From Hafnia alvei (GTDB lineage: Bacteria > Pseudomonadota > Gammaproteobacteria > Enterobacterales > Enterobacteriaceae), in contig NZ_FMIQ01000062.1 of assembly GCF_900095695.1 (NCBI RefSeq), positions 62,001 through 126,000 on the forward strand: a stretch of 64,000 nt of DNA, written 5' to 3'. Below are positions 50,960-63,311 of the stretch, piece after piece. Each line of letters begins with the position of its first letter. Position 1 is the stretch's first letter. Both the position numbers and the translations under genes were made by a program. Below the pieces are notes generated by a model. The model searched no databases, had not been told where the DNA came from, and worked only from the letters and a program-made list of their open reading frames with translations.

Positions 50960-52111
50960 TTACATCGCGGCTTTAAAGATAGCGACGATCTCTTCGTGCG
51001 TAGCCTGAATAGGGTTAGTGAAACCACAGGCATCTTTTAAGGCATTGGTTGCCAGCGTTGGCAGATCTTCTTCTTTCACGTTCAGTTCGGTCAAACCGGC
51101 TGGAATGTTGACGTCTTTTGCCAGTTTACGGATTTCTGCGATACACGCATCCGCACCTTGCTGGTCATTCATCTTGCTCACATCAACGCCCATCGCCGCG
51201 GCGATATCTTTCAGGCGAGCAGCAGACACCTTCGCGTTAAAGATCTGCACGTGTGGCAGCAGAACCGCATTACACACACCGTGCGGCAGATCGTAGAAAC
51301 CACCCAACTGGTGCGCCATCGCGTGCACATAGCCGAGTGATGCGTTGTTAAACGCCATACCGGCCAAGAACTGTGCATAGGCCATGGTTTCACGCGCTTC
51401 CATGTTGCTGCCGTTTTCCACCGCATGACGCAGCGACTGGCTGATCATGGTGACGGCTTTCAGCGCGCAGGCATCTGTGATTGGGTTAGCGGCGATAGAC
51501 ACGTAGGCTTCTACGGCGTGGGTCAGCGCATCCATACCGGTAGCCGCGGTCAGGCCTTTAGGCATACCGGCCATCAGTTCTGGATCGTTTACTGACAGAA
51601 TTGGTGTGACGTGCTTATCCACGATGGCCATTTTAATGTGGCGATCAACGTCGGTAATGATGCAAAAACGCGTCATTTCAGACGCCGTGCCTGCAGTGGT
51701 ATTGATGGAAATCAGCGGTAGCTGTGGTTTGGCAGACTGATCAACACCTTCGTAATCACGGATGTCACCTCCGTTGGCAGCGACCAGTGCAATGCCTTTT
51801 GCGCAATCGTGTGGAGAACCACCGCCAAGGGAAATAACACAGTCACTTTGATGTTGACGCAGAATCTCTAAGCCTTCAGCGACGTTGATCGTCGTTGGGT
51901 TTGGATGGGTGCCATCATACACCTCGCTCTTAATACCCATGTCAGATAGCAAAGCCTGAACTTTGGCGACAACACCGATTTTGTTCAATACGTTGTCGGT
52001 AACAATCAGCGCGTGCTTGTAGCCATAGCCTTTCATCGTAGTTGCAGCTTCGGCTAGGCAGCCAGCGCCAATCATATTCACTGAAGGGATAAAGAAGGTT
52101 GAAGTTGTCAT
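50960..52111 (-). CDS. yiaY: Iron-containing alcohol dehydrogenase, YiaY type
   Basis: A 383-residue group III alcohol dehydrogenase. NAD-binding [16 protein letters not shown] is near residue 98, and the metal ligands lie in [13 protein letters not shown] and [19 protein letters not shown]. It is closest by memory to E. coli YiaY (same length, nearly identical C-terminus [15 protein letters not shown]). Substrate is not determined by sequence; FucO and AdhB-like enzymes are related. E. coli has no such gene between pgpC and tadA. Confidence 0.88.
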   Translation of the reverse strand: MTTSTFFIPSVNMIGAGCLAEAATTMKGYGYKHALIVTDNVLNKIGVVAKVQALLSDMGIKSEVYDGTHPNPTTINVAEGLEILRQHQSDCVISLGGGSPHDCAKGIALVAANGGDIRDYEGVDQSAKPQLPLISINTTAGTASEMTRFCIITDVDRHIKMAIVDKHVTPILSVNDPELMAGMPKGLTAATGMDALTHAVEAYVSIAANPITDACALKAVTMISQSLRHAVENGSNMEARETMAYAQFLAGMAFNNASLGYVHAMAHQLGGFYDLPHGVCNAVLLPHVQIFNAKVSAARLKDIAAAMGVDVSKMNDQQGADACIAEIRKLAKDVNIPAGLTELNVKEEDLPTLATNALKDACGFTNPIQATHEEIVAIFKAAM

Positions 52112-52403
52112 CGGGTCATTCCTTAATGTGAGAAAATTAACAATCACGATACTACCCAAGGGGTAGATGAAATCTGATCTTCCTCAAAATTTGGCAGGAA
52201 TAAAATAATAGCAAAATTAATATATTGATGATTTATATATTTGTGGCATGTGTGATGTATGGCATTTATAAACATAAGGATGTAAATAAACGTGTTAGCG
52301 CTGCTAACCAATCTTTACGCGGGTGTAAACGGTGCTTTAGCGAGGGGGGATAAATGATAACCCCCTGAGGCGTCGTTATCTGGCATCAGGGGATAAGGTG
52401 TGA
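52112..52403. other. Intergenic region upstream of the alcohol dehydrogenase gene
   Basis: About 290 bases. The right end holds CCCCTGA/TCAGGGG arms (52365-52390) that may terminate the rhodanese gene. The AT-rich middle (52195-52270) is presumably the dehydrogenase promoter. No gene seen. Confidence 0.5.
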
Positions 52404-52742
52404 TTATTTTACCAAGGTTTGCGTTTTTTCAACGTCTTTCAAGCCGCCTTCGTTAACGGCATTTTTGTAGCCCATTTTTTGCAGCATTTTCTCTGCTTTA
52501 CCTGACTGATTGCCGGTATTGCAATAAAGATGCAGAGTGTCGTTCTTATCCTGTGATACTTCGCTAATACGCTGATCTAGCTGCTTTAACGGAATATTCA
52601 CCGCGCCCTTCACATGAGTTTCTTGATACTGATCCGGAGTACGCACGTCAATCCAATGCTCTGCGGCCCACAGTGAAGTTGAAGCCATCAGCAGCGCACT
52701 GGCAATCAGCGCTTTTTTTACCATTCGAGTTTGACCAAACAT
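52404..52742 (-). CDS. pspE: Periplasmic rhodanese-like protein, PspE type
   Basis: A 112-residue single-domain rhodanese with an N-terminal signal peptide (KKALIASALLMASTSLWA then AEHWIDVRTPDQY). The active cysteine is in LHLYCNTGNQSG, the loop of sulfurtransferases. It resembles E. coli PspE along its length but is not in a psp operon here. AAAGGAGA positions the ATG at 52742; a second methionine six codons on is possible. Role: thiosulfate sulfurtransferase activity, physiological partner unknown. Confidence 0.85.
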   Translation of the reverse strand: MFGQTRMVKKALIASALLMASTSLWAAEHWIDVRTPDQYQETHVKGAVNIPLKQLDQRISEVSQDKNDTLHLYCNTGNQSGKAEKMLQKMGYKNAVNEGGLKDVEKTQTLVK

Positions 52743-52931
52743 CGTGATACATCTCCTTTGTGATTATCAAATAACGGCTTTCGCCTTATGCATACTACGC
52801 CAACGGAGCGCGTAAAACTTTGCGCACTCCCCGCTATATTGAGAAAACGTTCTTTCAAGGGTGAAACTGGCTGGAACTAAGGGATTGCCCGCTATGATTA
52901 AAGTCAAAGATGCAACTTCAGATAAGAAGGG

Positions 52932-52937
52932 TATAAT
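52932..52937 (+). promoter_or_regulatory. Minus-10 element of tadA
   Basis: Consensus TATAAT in GGGTATAATGCGCG, 30 bases before the tadA start. The minus-35 region is weak (near ATGCAA at 52910). Confidence 0.65.
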
Positions 52938-52948
52938 GCGCGCCCTGA

Positions 52949-54972
<2,024 letters not shown>

Positions 54973-55138
54973 ATAGTTATCTCATGAATGTGTATCGAAT
55001 TGTGGTGCTGTGTTCGCAGGATAGTATATGGCTAAATCAACAGGAAGGCGGCATTTTGCGCAACAAAGCGTCAGCGTGCAACTCAAAAAGCACATAAAGT
55101 TGATCGGGCAGATAAATCGTCAATCCGAAATAAAGGCT

Positions 55139-55154
55139 ACGCAAACGGTTTCGT
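55139..55154 (+). promoter_or_regulatory. PurR operator of purL
   Basis: ACGCAAACGGTTTCGT matches the known PurR consensus (ACGCAAACGTTTGCGT type) at nearly all positions. It overlaps the predicted minus-35 region of purL. Confidence 0.85.
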
Positions 55155-55171
55155 ATGGCGCAGAGATTCTC

Positions 55172-55177
55172 TATAAT
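55172..55177 (+). promoter_or_regulatory. Minus-10 element of purL
   Basis: Consensus TATAAT in CTCTATAATGGCC, 17 bases after the minus-35 candidate inside the PurR operator. About 85 bases of leader follow. Confidence 0.75.
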
Positions 55178-55269
55178 GGCCTCCGCTTTCCCCCTGTTTC
55201 GCCCACTGAGGCGGTTGTAGACAAGGTTTTTTGACCTCTCACAGCCATCTCGAAGACGAGAGAACCTAG

Positions 55270-58200
55270 ATGACGGACTCATTTCCTATGGAAATCATGC
55301 GTGGCTCACCCGCTTTGTCGGCTTTTCGTGTTACCCAACTGCTGTCTGCTTGTCGGGACGCTAATCTTCCAGTCAACGATATCTACGCTGAATATGTGCA
55401 TTTTGCCGATGTCAGCGCACCTCTTTCTTCTGAGGAAAAAGCAACGCTTCAGCGTTTGTTGAAATATGGCCCTTCTTTGGCTGAACACGAACCGAAAGGC
55501 CGCTTGCTGTTAGTGACGCCGCGCCCCGGTACTATTTCTCCGTGGTCGTCTAAAGCGACTGATATTGCTCATAACTGTAATCTTCCACAGGTCATCCGTT
55601 TAGAGCGTGGTTTGGCTTACTATATAAGCGTAGACGCCACAGGCGCTGTTGATGCGCCACAGCTCAGCGATGCCCAGTGGCAAAAGCTGCAAGACCTGCT
55701 GCACGACCGCATGATGGAACGCGTGTTCAGCGAGCTACAGGATGCGCAGAAGCTGTTTACGCACCAGTCTCCGGCTCCGGTGCAAAGCGTGGATATGCTG
55801 GGCGAAGGGCGTGACGCGCTGGTTAATGCCAACGTGCGCTTAGGTCTGGCGTTAGCAGATGATGAAATTGACTACCTGCTAGAGTCCTTCACGCGCTTAG
55901 GGCGCAATCCTAACGATATCGAACTCTACATGTTTGCTCAGGCCAACTCTGAGCACTGCCGTCACAAGATTTTTAATGCCGATTGGGTTATCGATGGGCA
56001 GGAACAGCCAAAGTCGCTGTTCAAAATGATTAAAAATACCTATGAGCAGACGCCTGACTATGTGCTGTCTGCTTACAAAGATAACGCCGCCGTGATGGAA
56101 GGTTCTTCAGTTGGCCGTTTCTTTGCGAATCCAGAATCGGGTGTGTATGACTTCCATCAGGAAGAGGCGCACATTTTGATGAAGGTTGAAACTCACAATC
56201 ACCCAACGGCGATTTCCCCATGGCCGGGCGCAGCAACGGGCTCCGGCGGTGAAATCCGTGATGAAGGAGCCACTGGCCGAGGTTCTAAGCCTAAGGCGGG
56301 GCTGGTCGGTTTCTCCGTGTCCAACCTGCGCATTCCGGGCTTTGAACAGCCATGGGAACAGGATTTTGGCAAGCCAGATCGTATCGTCAATGCGCTGAGC
56401 ATTATGACGGAAGGGCCGCTGGGCGGCGCTGCGTTTAACAATGAATTTGGTCGTCCGGCGCTGCTGGGCTATTTCCGCACCTATGAAGAGCAGGTGAAGA
56501 GCCACAACGGCGTTGAGCTACGCGGCTACCACAAGCCAATCATGCTGGCGGGTGGTATCGGTAATATTCGCGCAGACCATGTACAGAAAGGCGAGATCAC
56601 CGTAGGCGCCAAGCTTATCGTGTTGGGCGGCCCGGCGATGAATATCGGCTTGGGTGGCGGGGCAGCATCTTCAATGGCCTCAGGTCAGTCAGATGCCGAT
56701 CTGGATTTCGCTTCGGTGCAGCGTGACAACCCTGAAATGGAACGCCGTTGCCAAGAAGTGATCGACAGCTGCTGGCAGCTGGGTGATGAGAACCCGATTC
56801 AGTTTATCCACGACGTTGGCGCAGGTGGGTTGTCTAACGCGATGCCAGAGCTGGTGAGCGATGGTGGTCGCGGCGGCCGTTTTGAGCTGCGCGATATTCT
56901 TAACGATGAGCCGGGGATGAGCCCGCTGGAAGTTTGGTGTAACGAGTCGCAGGAACGCTATGTGATGTCCGTGGCACCAGAAAAGTTGGCACAGTTTGAT
57001 GCTATTTGCCGCCGTGAGCGTGCGCCTTATGCCGTTATCGGTGAAGCGACCGAAGAGCTGCATTTAACGCTGAATGACCGCCACTTCGACAATCAGCCCA
57101 TCGATATGCCGCTGGACGTATTGCTAGGCAAAACGCCAAAAATGACGCGCGATGTCACCACGCTCAAGGCGCTGGGCGATTCGCTGAATCGCGGCACGAT
57201 CAGCATTGCAGACGCGGTAAAACGCGTGATGCATCTTCCTGCCGTGGCAGAAAAAACGTTCCTGATCACCATCGGTGACCGTAGCGTTACCGGTATGGTG
57301 GCGCGCGATCAGATGGTTGGCCCTTGGCAAATCCCCGTTGCCGATTGCGCGGTGACTACCGCCAGTTTAGATAGCTATTATGGTGAAGCCATGTCGCTGG
57401 GCGAACGTGCTCCGGTGGCTTTACTCGACTTCGCCGCCTCGGCACGTTTGGCCGTGGGTGAAGCGCTGACCAACCTTGCTTGTACTCAAGTGGGTGAACT
57501 TAAACGCGTTAAGCTTTCGGCTAACTGGATGTCTGCGGCGGGTCACCCAGGAGAAGATGCTGGATTATACGAAGCGGTGAAAGCCGTGGGCGAAGAGCTG
57601 TGTCCGGCGCTGGGGCTGACTATCCCGGTAGGCAAAGACTCGATGTCGATGAAAACTCGCTGGCAGGAAGGTAATCAGCCGCGTGAGATGACGTCACCAT
57701 TGTCGCTGGTAATCACCGCGTTTGCCCGCGTGGAAGACGTTCGTAGCACCGTCACACCTCAGCTACATGTCGATCAGGGCGAAAATACGCTGTTGCTTAT
57801 CGATCTGGGCGAAGGGCACAACGCCTTAGGCGCAACGGCATTAGCACAGGTTTACCGCCAACTGGGAGATAAACCTGCGGATGTGCGCAATACGCAGAAA
57901 CTGGCGGGCTTCTTCAGCGCCATGCAGGCGCTGGTGGCGGAAGGCAAACTGCTGGCCTACCACGACCGTTCTGACGGAGGCCTGCTGGTTACGCTGGCTG
58001 AGATGGCGTTTGCGGGCCATTGTGCCTTGGATATTAATATCAGCGCATTGGGACAAGATCACTTAGCCGCGCTGTTCAATGAAGAGCTTGGCGCTGTGAT
58101 TCAGGTACGTAACGCCGATCTAGACGTGGTAAAAGCGGTGTTGGCAGATCAAGGCATTGCTGATATTACGCACGAGATTGGCCATGCTTCTAGTGGAAAT

Positions 58201-59202
58201 CACATTGCGATTCAGTCTCATGGCAAAGAGGTTTACCACGAACAGCGCTCGACGCTGCGTTTGTGGTGGGCTGAAACTACGTGGCAGATGCAGCGCTTGC
58301 GTGATAACCCTGAGTGCGCCGATCAAGAACATCAGGCCAAGCAGGTGGAGTCCGATCCGGGCCTGAATGTGAAACTTACCTTCAATCCTCAGGATGATAT
58401 TGCCGCGCCTTACATCGCTAAGGGTAGCCGTCCTAAACTGGCGGTGCTGCGCGAGCAGGGTGTGAACTCCCATGTGGAAATGGCTGCGGCCTTCCACCGT
58501 GCGGGTTTTGAAGCTGTGGATGTTCACATGAGCGATATTCTGGCGGGGCGCATTACGCTTGATGAATTCCACACGCTTGTCGCCTGTGGTGGCTTCTCGT
58601 ATGGCGACGTGTTGGGTGCCGGTGAGGGCTGGGCGAAGTCTATTCTGTTCAACGAGCGTGCTCGCGATCAGTTTGAGTCCTTCTTCCATCGTCCACAAAC
58701 CTTAGCTCTGGGTGTATGTAACGGCTGTCAGATGATGTCTAACCTGCGTGAGCTAATCCCAGGAGCTGAACTTTGGCCACGCTTTGTGCGCAATACGTCC
58801 GAGCGTTTTGAAGCTCGCTTTAGCCTTGTTGAAGTGGCGAGCAGCCCATCTCTGCTATTGCAGGGGATGGAAGGCTCACGTATGCCGATTGCGGTATCGC
58901 ATGGTGAGGGACATGTTGAAGTGCGCGATGATGCACATTTGGCCGCGATTGAGCATCACGGTCTGGTTGCGCTGCGCTTTGTCGATAACTTCGGTAAGGT
59001 AACGGAAGCCTACCCGGCTAACCCGAATGGCTCCGCGAACGGCATTACCGCGCTGACCAGTTCAAACGGTCGCGCCACCGTAATGATGCCTCACCCAGAG
59101 CGTGTGTTCCGTACGGTCAGCAACTCTTGGCATCCAGCCGAGTGGGGTGAAGACAGTCCGTGGATGCGTATGTTCCGCAATGCGCGTAAGCAGCTTGGAT
59201 AG
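55270..59202 (+). CDS. purL: PurL, phosphoribosylformylglycinamidine synthase
   Basis: A 1310-residue single-chain enzyme of purine synthesis that converts FGAR to FGAM with ATP and glutamine. An N-terminal PurS-like domain, linker, two ATP-binding halves ([20 protein letters not shown] near residue 300) and a C-terminal class I glutaminase with the cysteine in [13 protein letters not shown] are complete. The ATG at 55270 has GAGAG seven bases before it; E. coli starts six codons later. PurR control is evident upstream. Confidence 0.97.
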   Translation: MTDSFPMEIMRGSPALSAFRVTQLLSACRDANLPVNDIYAEYVHFADVSAPLSSEEKATLQRLLKYGPSLAEHEPKGRLLLVTPRPGTISPWSSKATDIAHNCNLPQVIRLERGLAYYISVDATGAVDAPQLSDAQWQKLQDLLHDRMMERVFSELQDAQKLFTHQSPAPVQSVDMLGEGRDALVNANVRLGLALADDEIDYLLESFTRLGRNPNDIELYMFAQANSEHCRHKIFNADWVIDGQEQPKSLFKMIKNTYEQTPDYVLSAYKDNAAVMEGSSVGRFFANPESGVYDFHQEEAHILMKVETHNHPTAISPWPGAATGSGGEIRDEGATGRGSKPKAGLVGFSVSNLRIPGFEQPWEQDFGKPDRIVNALSIMTEGPLGGAAFNNEFGRPALLGYFRTYEEQVKSHNGVELRGYHKPIMLAGGIGNIRADHVQKGEITVGAKLIVLGGPAMNIGLGGGAASSMASGQSDADLDFASVQRDNPEMERRCQEVIDSCWQLGDENPIQFIHDVGAGGLSNAMPELVSDGGRGGRFELRDILNDEPGMSPLEVWCNESQERYVMSVAPEKLAQFDAICRRERAPYAVIGEATEELHLTLNDRHFDNQPIDMPLDVLLGKTPKMTRDVTTLKALGDSLNRGTISIADAVKRVMHLPAVAEKTFLITIGDRSVTGMVARDQMVGPWQIPVADCAVTTASLDSYYGEAMSLGERAPVALLDFAASARLAVGEALTNLACTQVGELKRVKLSANWMSAAGHPGEDAGLYEAVKAVGEELCPALGLTIPVGKDSMSMKTRWQEGNQPREMTSPLSLVITAFARVEDVRSTVTPQLHVDQGENTLLLIDLGEGHNALGATALAQVYRQLGDKPADVRNTQKLAGFFSAMQALVAEGKLLAYHDRSDGGLLVTLAEMAFAGHCALDINISALGQDHLAALFNEELGAVIQVRNADLDVVKAVLADQGIADITHEIGHASSGNHIAIQSHGKEVYHEQRSTLRLWWAETTWQMQRLRDNPECADQEHQAKQVESDPGLNVKLTFNPQDDIAAPYIAKGSRPKLAVLREQGVNSHVEMAAAFHRAGFEAVDVHMSDILAGRITLDEFHTLVACGGFSYGDVLGAGEGWAKSILFNERARDQFESFFHRPQTLALGVCNGCQMMSNLRELIPGAELWPRFVRNTSERFEARFSLVEVASSPSLLLQGMEGSRMPIAVSHGEGHVEVRDDAHLAAIEHHGLVALRFVDNFGKVTEAYPANPNGSANGITALTSSNGRATVMMPHPERVFRTVSNSWHPAEWGEDSPWMRMFRNARKQLG

Positions 59203-59217
59203 TTAAACTTTCTCTCT

Positions 59218-59256
59218 ATGGCCTTTGCTTAGAGCTTCTGAGCAAAGGCTTTTATT
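59218..59256 (+). terminator. Terminator of purL
   Basis: GCCTTTGCT and AGCAAAGGC arms with an internal loop, followed by TTTTATTATTT. Confidence 0.85.
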
Positions 59257-59457
59257 ATTTATCCTTTCTTTCCACCCAGCTATAAATTTTCTCCTCTATG
59301 ACTTCGTGTCTGCAATGGCACTGATATCGGCTCCTTCGAACCAAAAATACTTAAATAAAACTTATCATTAATGTTCGGCTTATTTACTTATTTTTCCGTT
59401 TTAATGGTTGAGCATTGTTTCCATAAACAGCTCCCATAAACAGAAAGGATATGTTTA

Positions 59458-61887
59458 ATGAGCGATCATGAATGTCGTGGTGAATGCCAGTGTAAGAAAG
59501 TGGTTATTCCGGTGATTTTTGTGCCGGATATCTTAGGCACGCGTTTATCTAATGCCAGAGATCATAAAACGGTATGGGATCCGATGGCGGGAATGGGCAG
59601 TTACCACACCCCACTGGGCACCGCTGCGATTGATTTAAGCGGGATGATCACCAAACAGACTGCGATGGCCAATGCCTCCCCTTTGGTCAAAAAACTGTTG
59701 GCGCTGCAGGAAAAATTGACGCAGTTACACGGTGCGCTGATGGCGCTGTATCAGATGAGCCAAAAAATCGCTAAGGCACTCGGTCTTGATAGCCTTAGCA
59801 AGCGGCTTGAGGGAGCCAGTACCGACGCGGTGAGCGACACCAAAGAAACTACCACCAAGCTCAAAGCCCAACTCGCAGAGATAAAAACCAAGATTGCCCA
59901 TATCGAAAAAGAGATCACCCATGTATTCGAGGCGATGGGTAAGGCTGAGGATATCTTGCGCATTGGGCGTAACGTGTGGGGGGCCATTTCGGTATTGGAA
60001 TGGATGTTTCGTGATGCGAGCAAACGCAGGGAAATGCTGGTGGGAACGCAGATTGGCCGCGATGATAGCCTGCTTGAAATCAATCAAGATGCAACCAAAG
60101 GCAGCGCAGATACCCTCTATTTCAGCACCATGACCTCGGTGCGCGTGCAGGATATTGACCAGCGATTTAAGCAGGGATGGGGGGAAGTGTGCTGGCATCA
60201 ATACGGTGAATTTTTGATTACGCTGCAGCGCCATTTGGATGCGCGTTTTAATATCAAAGACGTTAGCGTTGCAGGGCAGAATTTGCCGGGTGATATCCCC
60301 CAGCCAGTAATGCCAAAGGGGAAAGCGCTGAAAGACTTGTTGGCTGCCATTGAAGCGCTGTTTGATTTCAGTGATAAACCGGCATCCAAGCCTGCCGCGG
60401 CTACTGCCGTTCCTAAAACGGTTACCTCAGTGTCAACGCCAGCTCCGACGCCTCCGGCGGCTCCCTCCACCGATTCAAGTAAACAATCGCCACCGCCCTG
60501 GGGAGCGGATGCCAACTTTGCCAAGGTGATGGGAGGCTACGCGTTTCCTTTACACGTGGTGGGTTTTAACTGGATGCAGGGCTGTGCCGACGGCGCCCAG
60601 CGGCTCACCACCCGTATTGCACAGATTATGGCGATGTACAAAACCTCAGATGACGGTGGCGACGGTACGTGGATGACCAAAAAGCCGGTTGAAAAGGTAA
60701 TGATTATTTCGCACGGGGCGGGGGGGCAAGTGGTGCGGGCGATGCTTGCGGATTTATCACCGGAGACGTCGGGGGGAGCAAGCTCAGCAACTTCCCAAGA
60801 AAACTCAAGCACTGAGGGGGGAGGGAGTTTTGATAACCATGATGCTAAAGAAAATCCCGAGCAGGCCGCGGCTGATAAAAACTCTTCAAGCAGTACCTAT
60901 GCTGTAATCAAAAAAGCGACTCCATCTTTCAACAAAGAAAACTTGCTCAAAGCGGTGCATGTGGGTCTGCCAATAGATGGTATGCCAGATATCTATTGTT
61001 GGTTTCGTGCGGGGATGCAAACGCCGGTATCAGTGGACTGGAGCAAGCCCGATCAGGCAGCGAAAGATAAGGCGCTGGCCTATATCAGTAATCAGGTGCT
61101 CGGTGCCAATGCGGCAGAAATCACCATGGTACTGAGCTATAGCCAAAGCGCGCTGGAAGTGTTGCCTAATAATAGTTATGAGAAAGGATGGATTTGCTAT
61201 CAGCCGCCGTCCATTTCGTTGGTGGAAGGCGAAAAAGCGCCAGCGCCGGTGGAGATGGTTGTGGCCGAAGATATCTATACGGAATATCGGAGTCAAATTC
61301 ATTGGTTTAAAGTTCTTGATAAGATGCTCCTTTGCAGCGATGGAGAGGACGTTCCAGATAATTGGAGCTCAGTACAAGGCTTGTTAGCCAAAGCTTCGGT
61401 ATTACATCAGTCCATACAGGGGCAGGGGCTAGATCAAACCCAGCAATTGAGCGGCAAGAACAGTAAGCCAATGTCGCGAGATAAAGCGGTTTGGCAGGCA
61501 CAGAGCGTTACGCCACCGGGAGCACCGGATAGTTGGCAAAAGTTTGGTCAACGAGTGGTGAACGCCAGCGGCTTGTTCAACGGCATCGATTCCGTATTAG
61601 GTACACACCTGTTTAGCTCACTGGCCGATAGCGGGCAAGGTACTCTGTATCTTACCGGAGCAACGGCGAGTTTAACCGTGTTGCCAACCGAGTTTGTGCT
61701 GCAAAAAGGCAGCAGTGCTGGCGACGGTGAGCTGCCGCTGTCGGCGGCGAAAGGGGCTGCGGAAGTCGAATGCAGTGAATATCACGACAGCCTGTATCAA
61801 GACGAAAAAATCCGTGCAGCGGTATATAAGGAGCTGCAAACCGCCAGTTGGGCTTATAACGCAGAAATTAGCGCGCCTAAAAAATAA
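59458..61887 (+). CDS. Type VI effector-like lipase-fold protein with altered nucleophile
   Basis: An 809-residue alpha/beta-hydrolase-like protein. The order seen: a Cys-rich start (ECRGECQCKK); first strand and oxyanion-type loop IPVIFVPDILGTRL (P23-G27); a helical, coiled-coil-prone stretch ~65-170; a Pro/Ala/Thr linker ~300-345; FPLHVVGFNWMQGCADGAQR before the elbow KVMIISHGAGGQVVRAML; a low-complexity insert ~435-480; VHVGLPIDGMPDIYCWFRAG; SALEVLPNNSYEKGW; and acid-His region GDGELPLS (D756) with YHDSLYQDE (H776). These blocks match, from memory, bacterial lipases of the T6SS effector class, but G420 occupies the serine position. No VgrG or PAAR gene is nearby; the partner is the next gene. 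Confidence 0.75.
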   Translation: MSDHECRGECQCKKVVIPVIFVPDILGTRLSNARDHKTVWDPMAGMGSYHTPLGTAAIDLSGMITKQTAMANASPLVKKLLALQEKLTQLHGALMALYQMSQKIAKALGLDSLSKRLEGASTDAVSDTKETTTKLKAQLAEIKTKIAHIEKEITHVFEAMGKAEDILRIGRNVWGAISVLEWMFRDASKRREMLVGTQIGRDDSLLEINQDATKGSADTLYFSTMTSVRVQDIDQRFKQGWGEVCWHQYGEFLITLQRHLDARFNIKDVSVAGQNLPGDIPQPVMPKGKALKDLLAAIEALFDFSDKPASKPAAATAVPKTVTSVSTPAPTPPAAPSTDSSKQSPPPWGADANFAKVMGGYAFPLHVVGFNWMQGCADGAQRLTTRIAQIMAMYKTSDDGGDGTWMTKKPVEKVMIISHGAGGQVVRAMLADLSPETSGGASSATSQENSSTEGGGSFDNHDAKENPEQAAADKNSSSSTYAVIKKATPSFNKENLLKAVHVGLPIDGMPDIYCWFRAGMQTPVSVDWSKPDQAAKDKALAYISNQVLGANAAEITMVLSYSQSALEVLPNNSYEKGWICYQPPSISLVEGEKAPAPVEMVVAEDIYTEYRSQIHWFKVLDKMLLCSDGEDVPDNWSSVQGLLAKASVLHQSIQGQGLDQTQQLSGKNSKPMSRDKAVWQAQSVTPPGAPDSWQKFGQRVVNASGLFNGIDSVLGTHLFSSLADSGQGTLYLTGATASLTVLPTEFVLQKGSSAGDGELPLSAAKGAAEVECSEYHDSLYQDEKIRAAVYKELQTASWAYNAEISAPKK

Positions 61888-61899
61888 AAGGAATTAGCT

Positions 61900-62964
61900 A
61901 TGCGGCATTTATCGTGGTTATTACTTAGCACTTTGGTGTTATCAACAACCGGCTGTGGGCCACACTCTCTTCGTAAGGATACTGCTATGAGCACTCAACT
62001 TCCCACGCAAAAACACTGCTTTGGCCGTTATGAAATTGAATTACCCAATTTTATGTATATGGATAGCGGCGCTTATTCATTTGAAAATTTTAAGATAGAA
62101 ATTTCAAAAGCAGTGCGTTCTGATAACACAACTATTGAGAAAGACTGGATTGGCTACATTAATGGAAAGATATCTAAAGATAGTGAGAACAATGTGGGTA
62201 GCCGTATTGTTCAAAAAAATATGGAGTCCAATCCTAGAATAATTTTGGAGTATTCAAATACAGAAAAGAATCCAGATATTGGGATGAGTTCTTTATATCG
62301 CTTTCACCCGTATTATTTAAAATCAGTCCCCGAGCGTAAACAATGGATATTGGTCACAGGAAGGTCGATAGAAATTCCTCGTCCACTATCAGCCGATAGA
62401 CTAGATCAGGAGTTAAAAAACAAAACTGATGCTCAAATGCGGGATGTGCAAAAAATAGCCTACCATGCTTACCCGCACTATGAACAAGGCTACTGTCTTA
62501 ACAATGAGTATCAATATTATCCTGGACGTCTTGAAAAACGTGATAGCTATTTAATTACATGGAGAGGTATTGCAGAGAAAAAATACACATCTAGCTATAT
62601 TACGATTAATGTACGGAGCTTAAATAAAGATGAACAGGACTTTTTAGATAGCCGAACTTCCAAAGGCAAACTACTCAGAACCTTCTTCCCGAGTACCACG
62701 GTGGTGGTTGGTGGGATTAAAGGGGAGCTCTATACCAGCCACGATAAGCTCAACCCGACCGGGCGTGAATTTCAATGGCTGCCTAGCGGTACTGAACTGG
62801 GCAATCGCCTAAAACCGTTGATTATGATTGATGGTGAAATTGATACTCGCGATCTGCCCGCTGAATACCGCGATAAAATCAGCGGTGAGGAGCTTATTCT
62901 ATGGATACTGGAAAGTATCAAAATGCGGGTAGGTGGTGACGAAGATATTCTGTCTCATCGATAA
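61900..62964 (+). CDS. Tli4-like lipoprotein, probable immunity protein
   Basis: A 354-residue lipoprotein: hydrophobic start, lipobox-like LSTTGC at about residue 19, then a mature part opening CFGRYEIELP, the pattern of Tli4-type immunity proteins against T6SS lipases, with a central GYCLNNEYQYYPG and a C-terminal ELILWILESIKMR helix. It starts 12 bases after the lipase-like gene with AAGGAATT, so the two form an operon. Location in the periplasm or outer membrane fits neutralising a lipase that acts there. The first two thirds of the gene are A+T-rich, the last ~270 bases are not. The family call is from motif memory. Confidence 0.65.
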   Translation: MRHLSWLLLSTLVLSTTGCGPHSLRKDTAMSTQLPTQKHCFGRYEIELPNFMYMDSGAYSFENFKIEISKAVRSDNTTIEKDWIGYINGKISKDSENNVGSRIVQKNMESNPRIILEYSNTEKNPDIGMSSLYRFHPYYLKSVPERKQWILVTGRSIEIPRPLSADRLDQELKNKTDAQMRDVQKIAYHAYPHYEQGYCLNNEYQYYPGRLEKRDSYLITWRGIAEKKYTSSYITINVRSLNKDEQDFLDSRTSKGKLLRTFFPSTTVVVGGIKGELYTSHDKLNPTGREFQWLPSGTELGNRLKPLIMIDGEIDTRDLPAEYRDKISGEELILWILESIKMRVGGDEDILSHR

Positions 62965-63043
62965 ATAAACTGCTTTGAGCTAATGCCATTCTTTATATGC
63001 ATGGCGTTAGCTGGTTGCTCTTTCATGTGCGCAGTTCCTCCGT

Positions 63044-63058
63044 TGTCGCAAAAAGACA
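63044..63058 (+). promoter_or_regulatory. Irregular GlrR-like dyad
   Basis: TGTC-N7-GACA. The half-sites match the GlrR motif but the spacer is 7 rather than 10, so binding is uncertain. Confidence 0.35.
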
Positions 63059-63076
63059 ACAAACCACCATTAATGA

Positions 63077-63094
63077 TGTCGCTAATAGGTGACA
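63077..63094 (+). promoter_or_regulatory. GlrR binding site upstream of glmY
   Basis: TGTCGCTAATAGGTGACA fits the known TGTC-N10-GACA consensus exactly. It lies about 220-235 bases before the glmY start, as expected for a sigma-54 enhancer site. Confidence 0.8.
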
Positions 63095-63139
63095 TGTAAC
63101 GTATTGATTTATATGTGGTGCGTCGCCTTTGTACGTAGC

Positions 63140-63157
63140 TGTCTACTTTTAGCGACG
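63140..63157 (+). promoter_or_regulatory. Second GlrR-like site
   Basis: TGTCTACTTTTAGCGACG: seven of eight consensus positions of TGTC-N10-GACA. Confidence 0.65.
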
Positions 63158-63253
63158 CATTGATGAAAAAAAAAGCATGTTTATGCCATTTGCTGTCAAC
63201 AAAGCGATGTTTGCTAGGTGTTGGGAATGATTTATTTATTTTAAATCTTTTTT

Positions 63254-63266
63254 ATTCAATTGGTTG
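63254..63266 (+). promoter_or_regulatory. IHF-like site
   Basis: ATTCAATTGGTTG matches WATCAANNNNTTR with one mismatch, between the GlrR sites and the sigma-54 promoter, where IHF bending is known to help GlrR. Confidence 0.45.
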
Positions 63267-63283
63267 GGATTTATTTTTTAAAG

Positions 63284-63300
63284 TTGGCACAACTTCTGCA
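63284..63300 (+). promoter_or_regulatory. Sigma-54 promoter of glmY
   Basis: TTGGCACAACTTCTGCA carries the minus-24 TGGCAC and minus-12 TGC with correct spacing. It predicts an RNA start at 63311-63312, exactly where GlmY homology begins. Confidence 0.85.
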
Positions 63301-63311
63301 TTATTCAATTC

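Noticed and set aside
55028-55234. 68-codon frame upstream of purL
   Set aside because: It contains the PurR operator and the purL promoter, and is not conserved as protein to my knowledge.
60704-60720. Reading IISHG as a relaxed x-x-S-x-G motif with S418 as nucleophile
   Set aside because: Alignment of the preceding strand and following helix puts G420, not S418, at the elbow position. Kept as an open alternative, not as the call.
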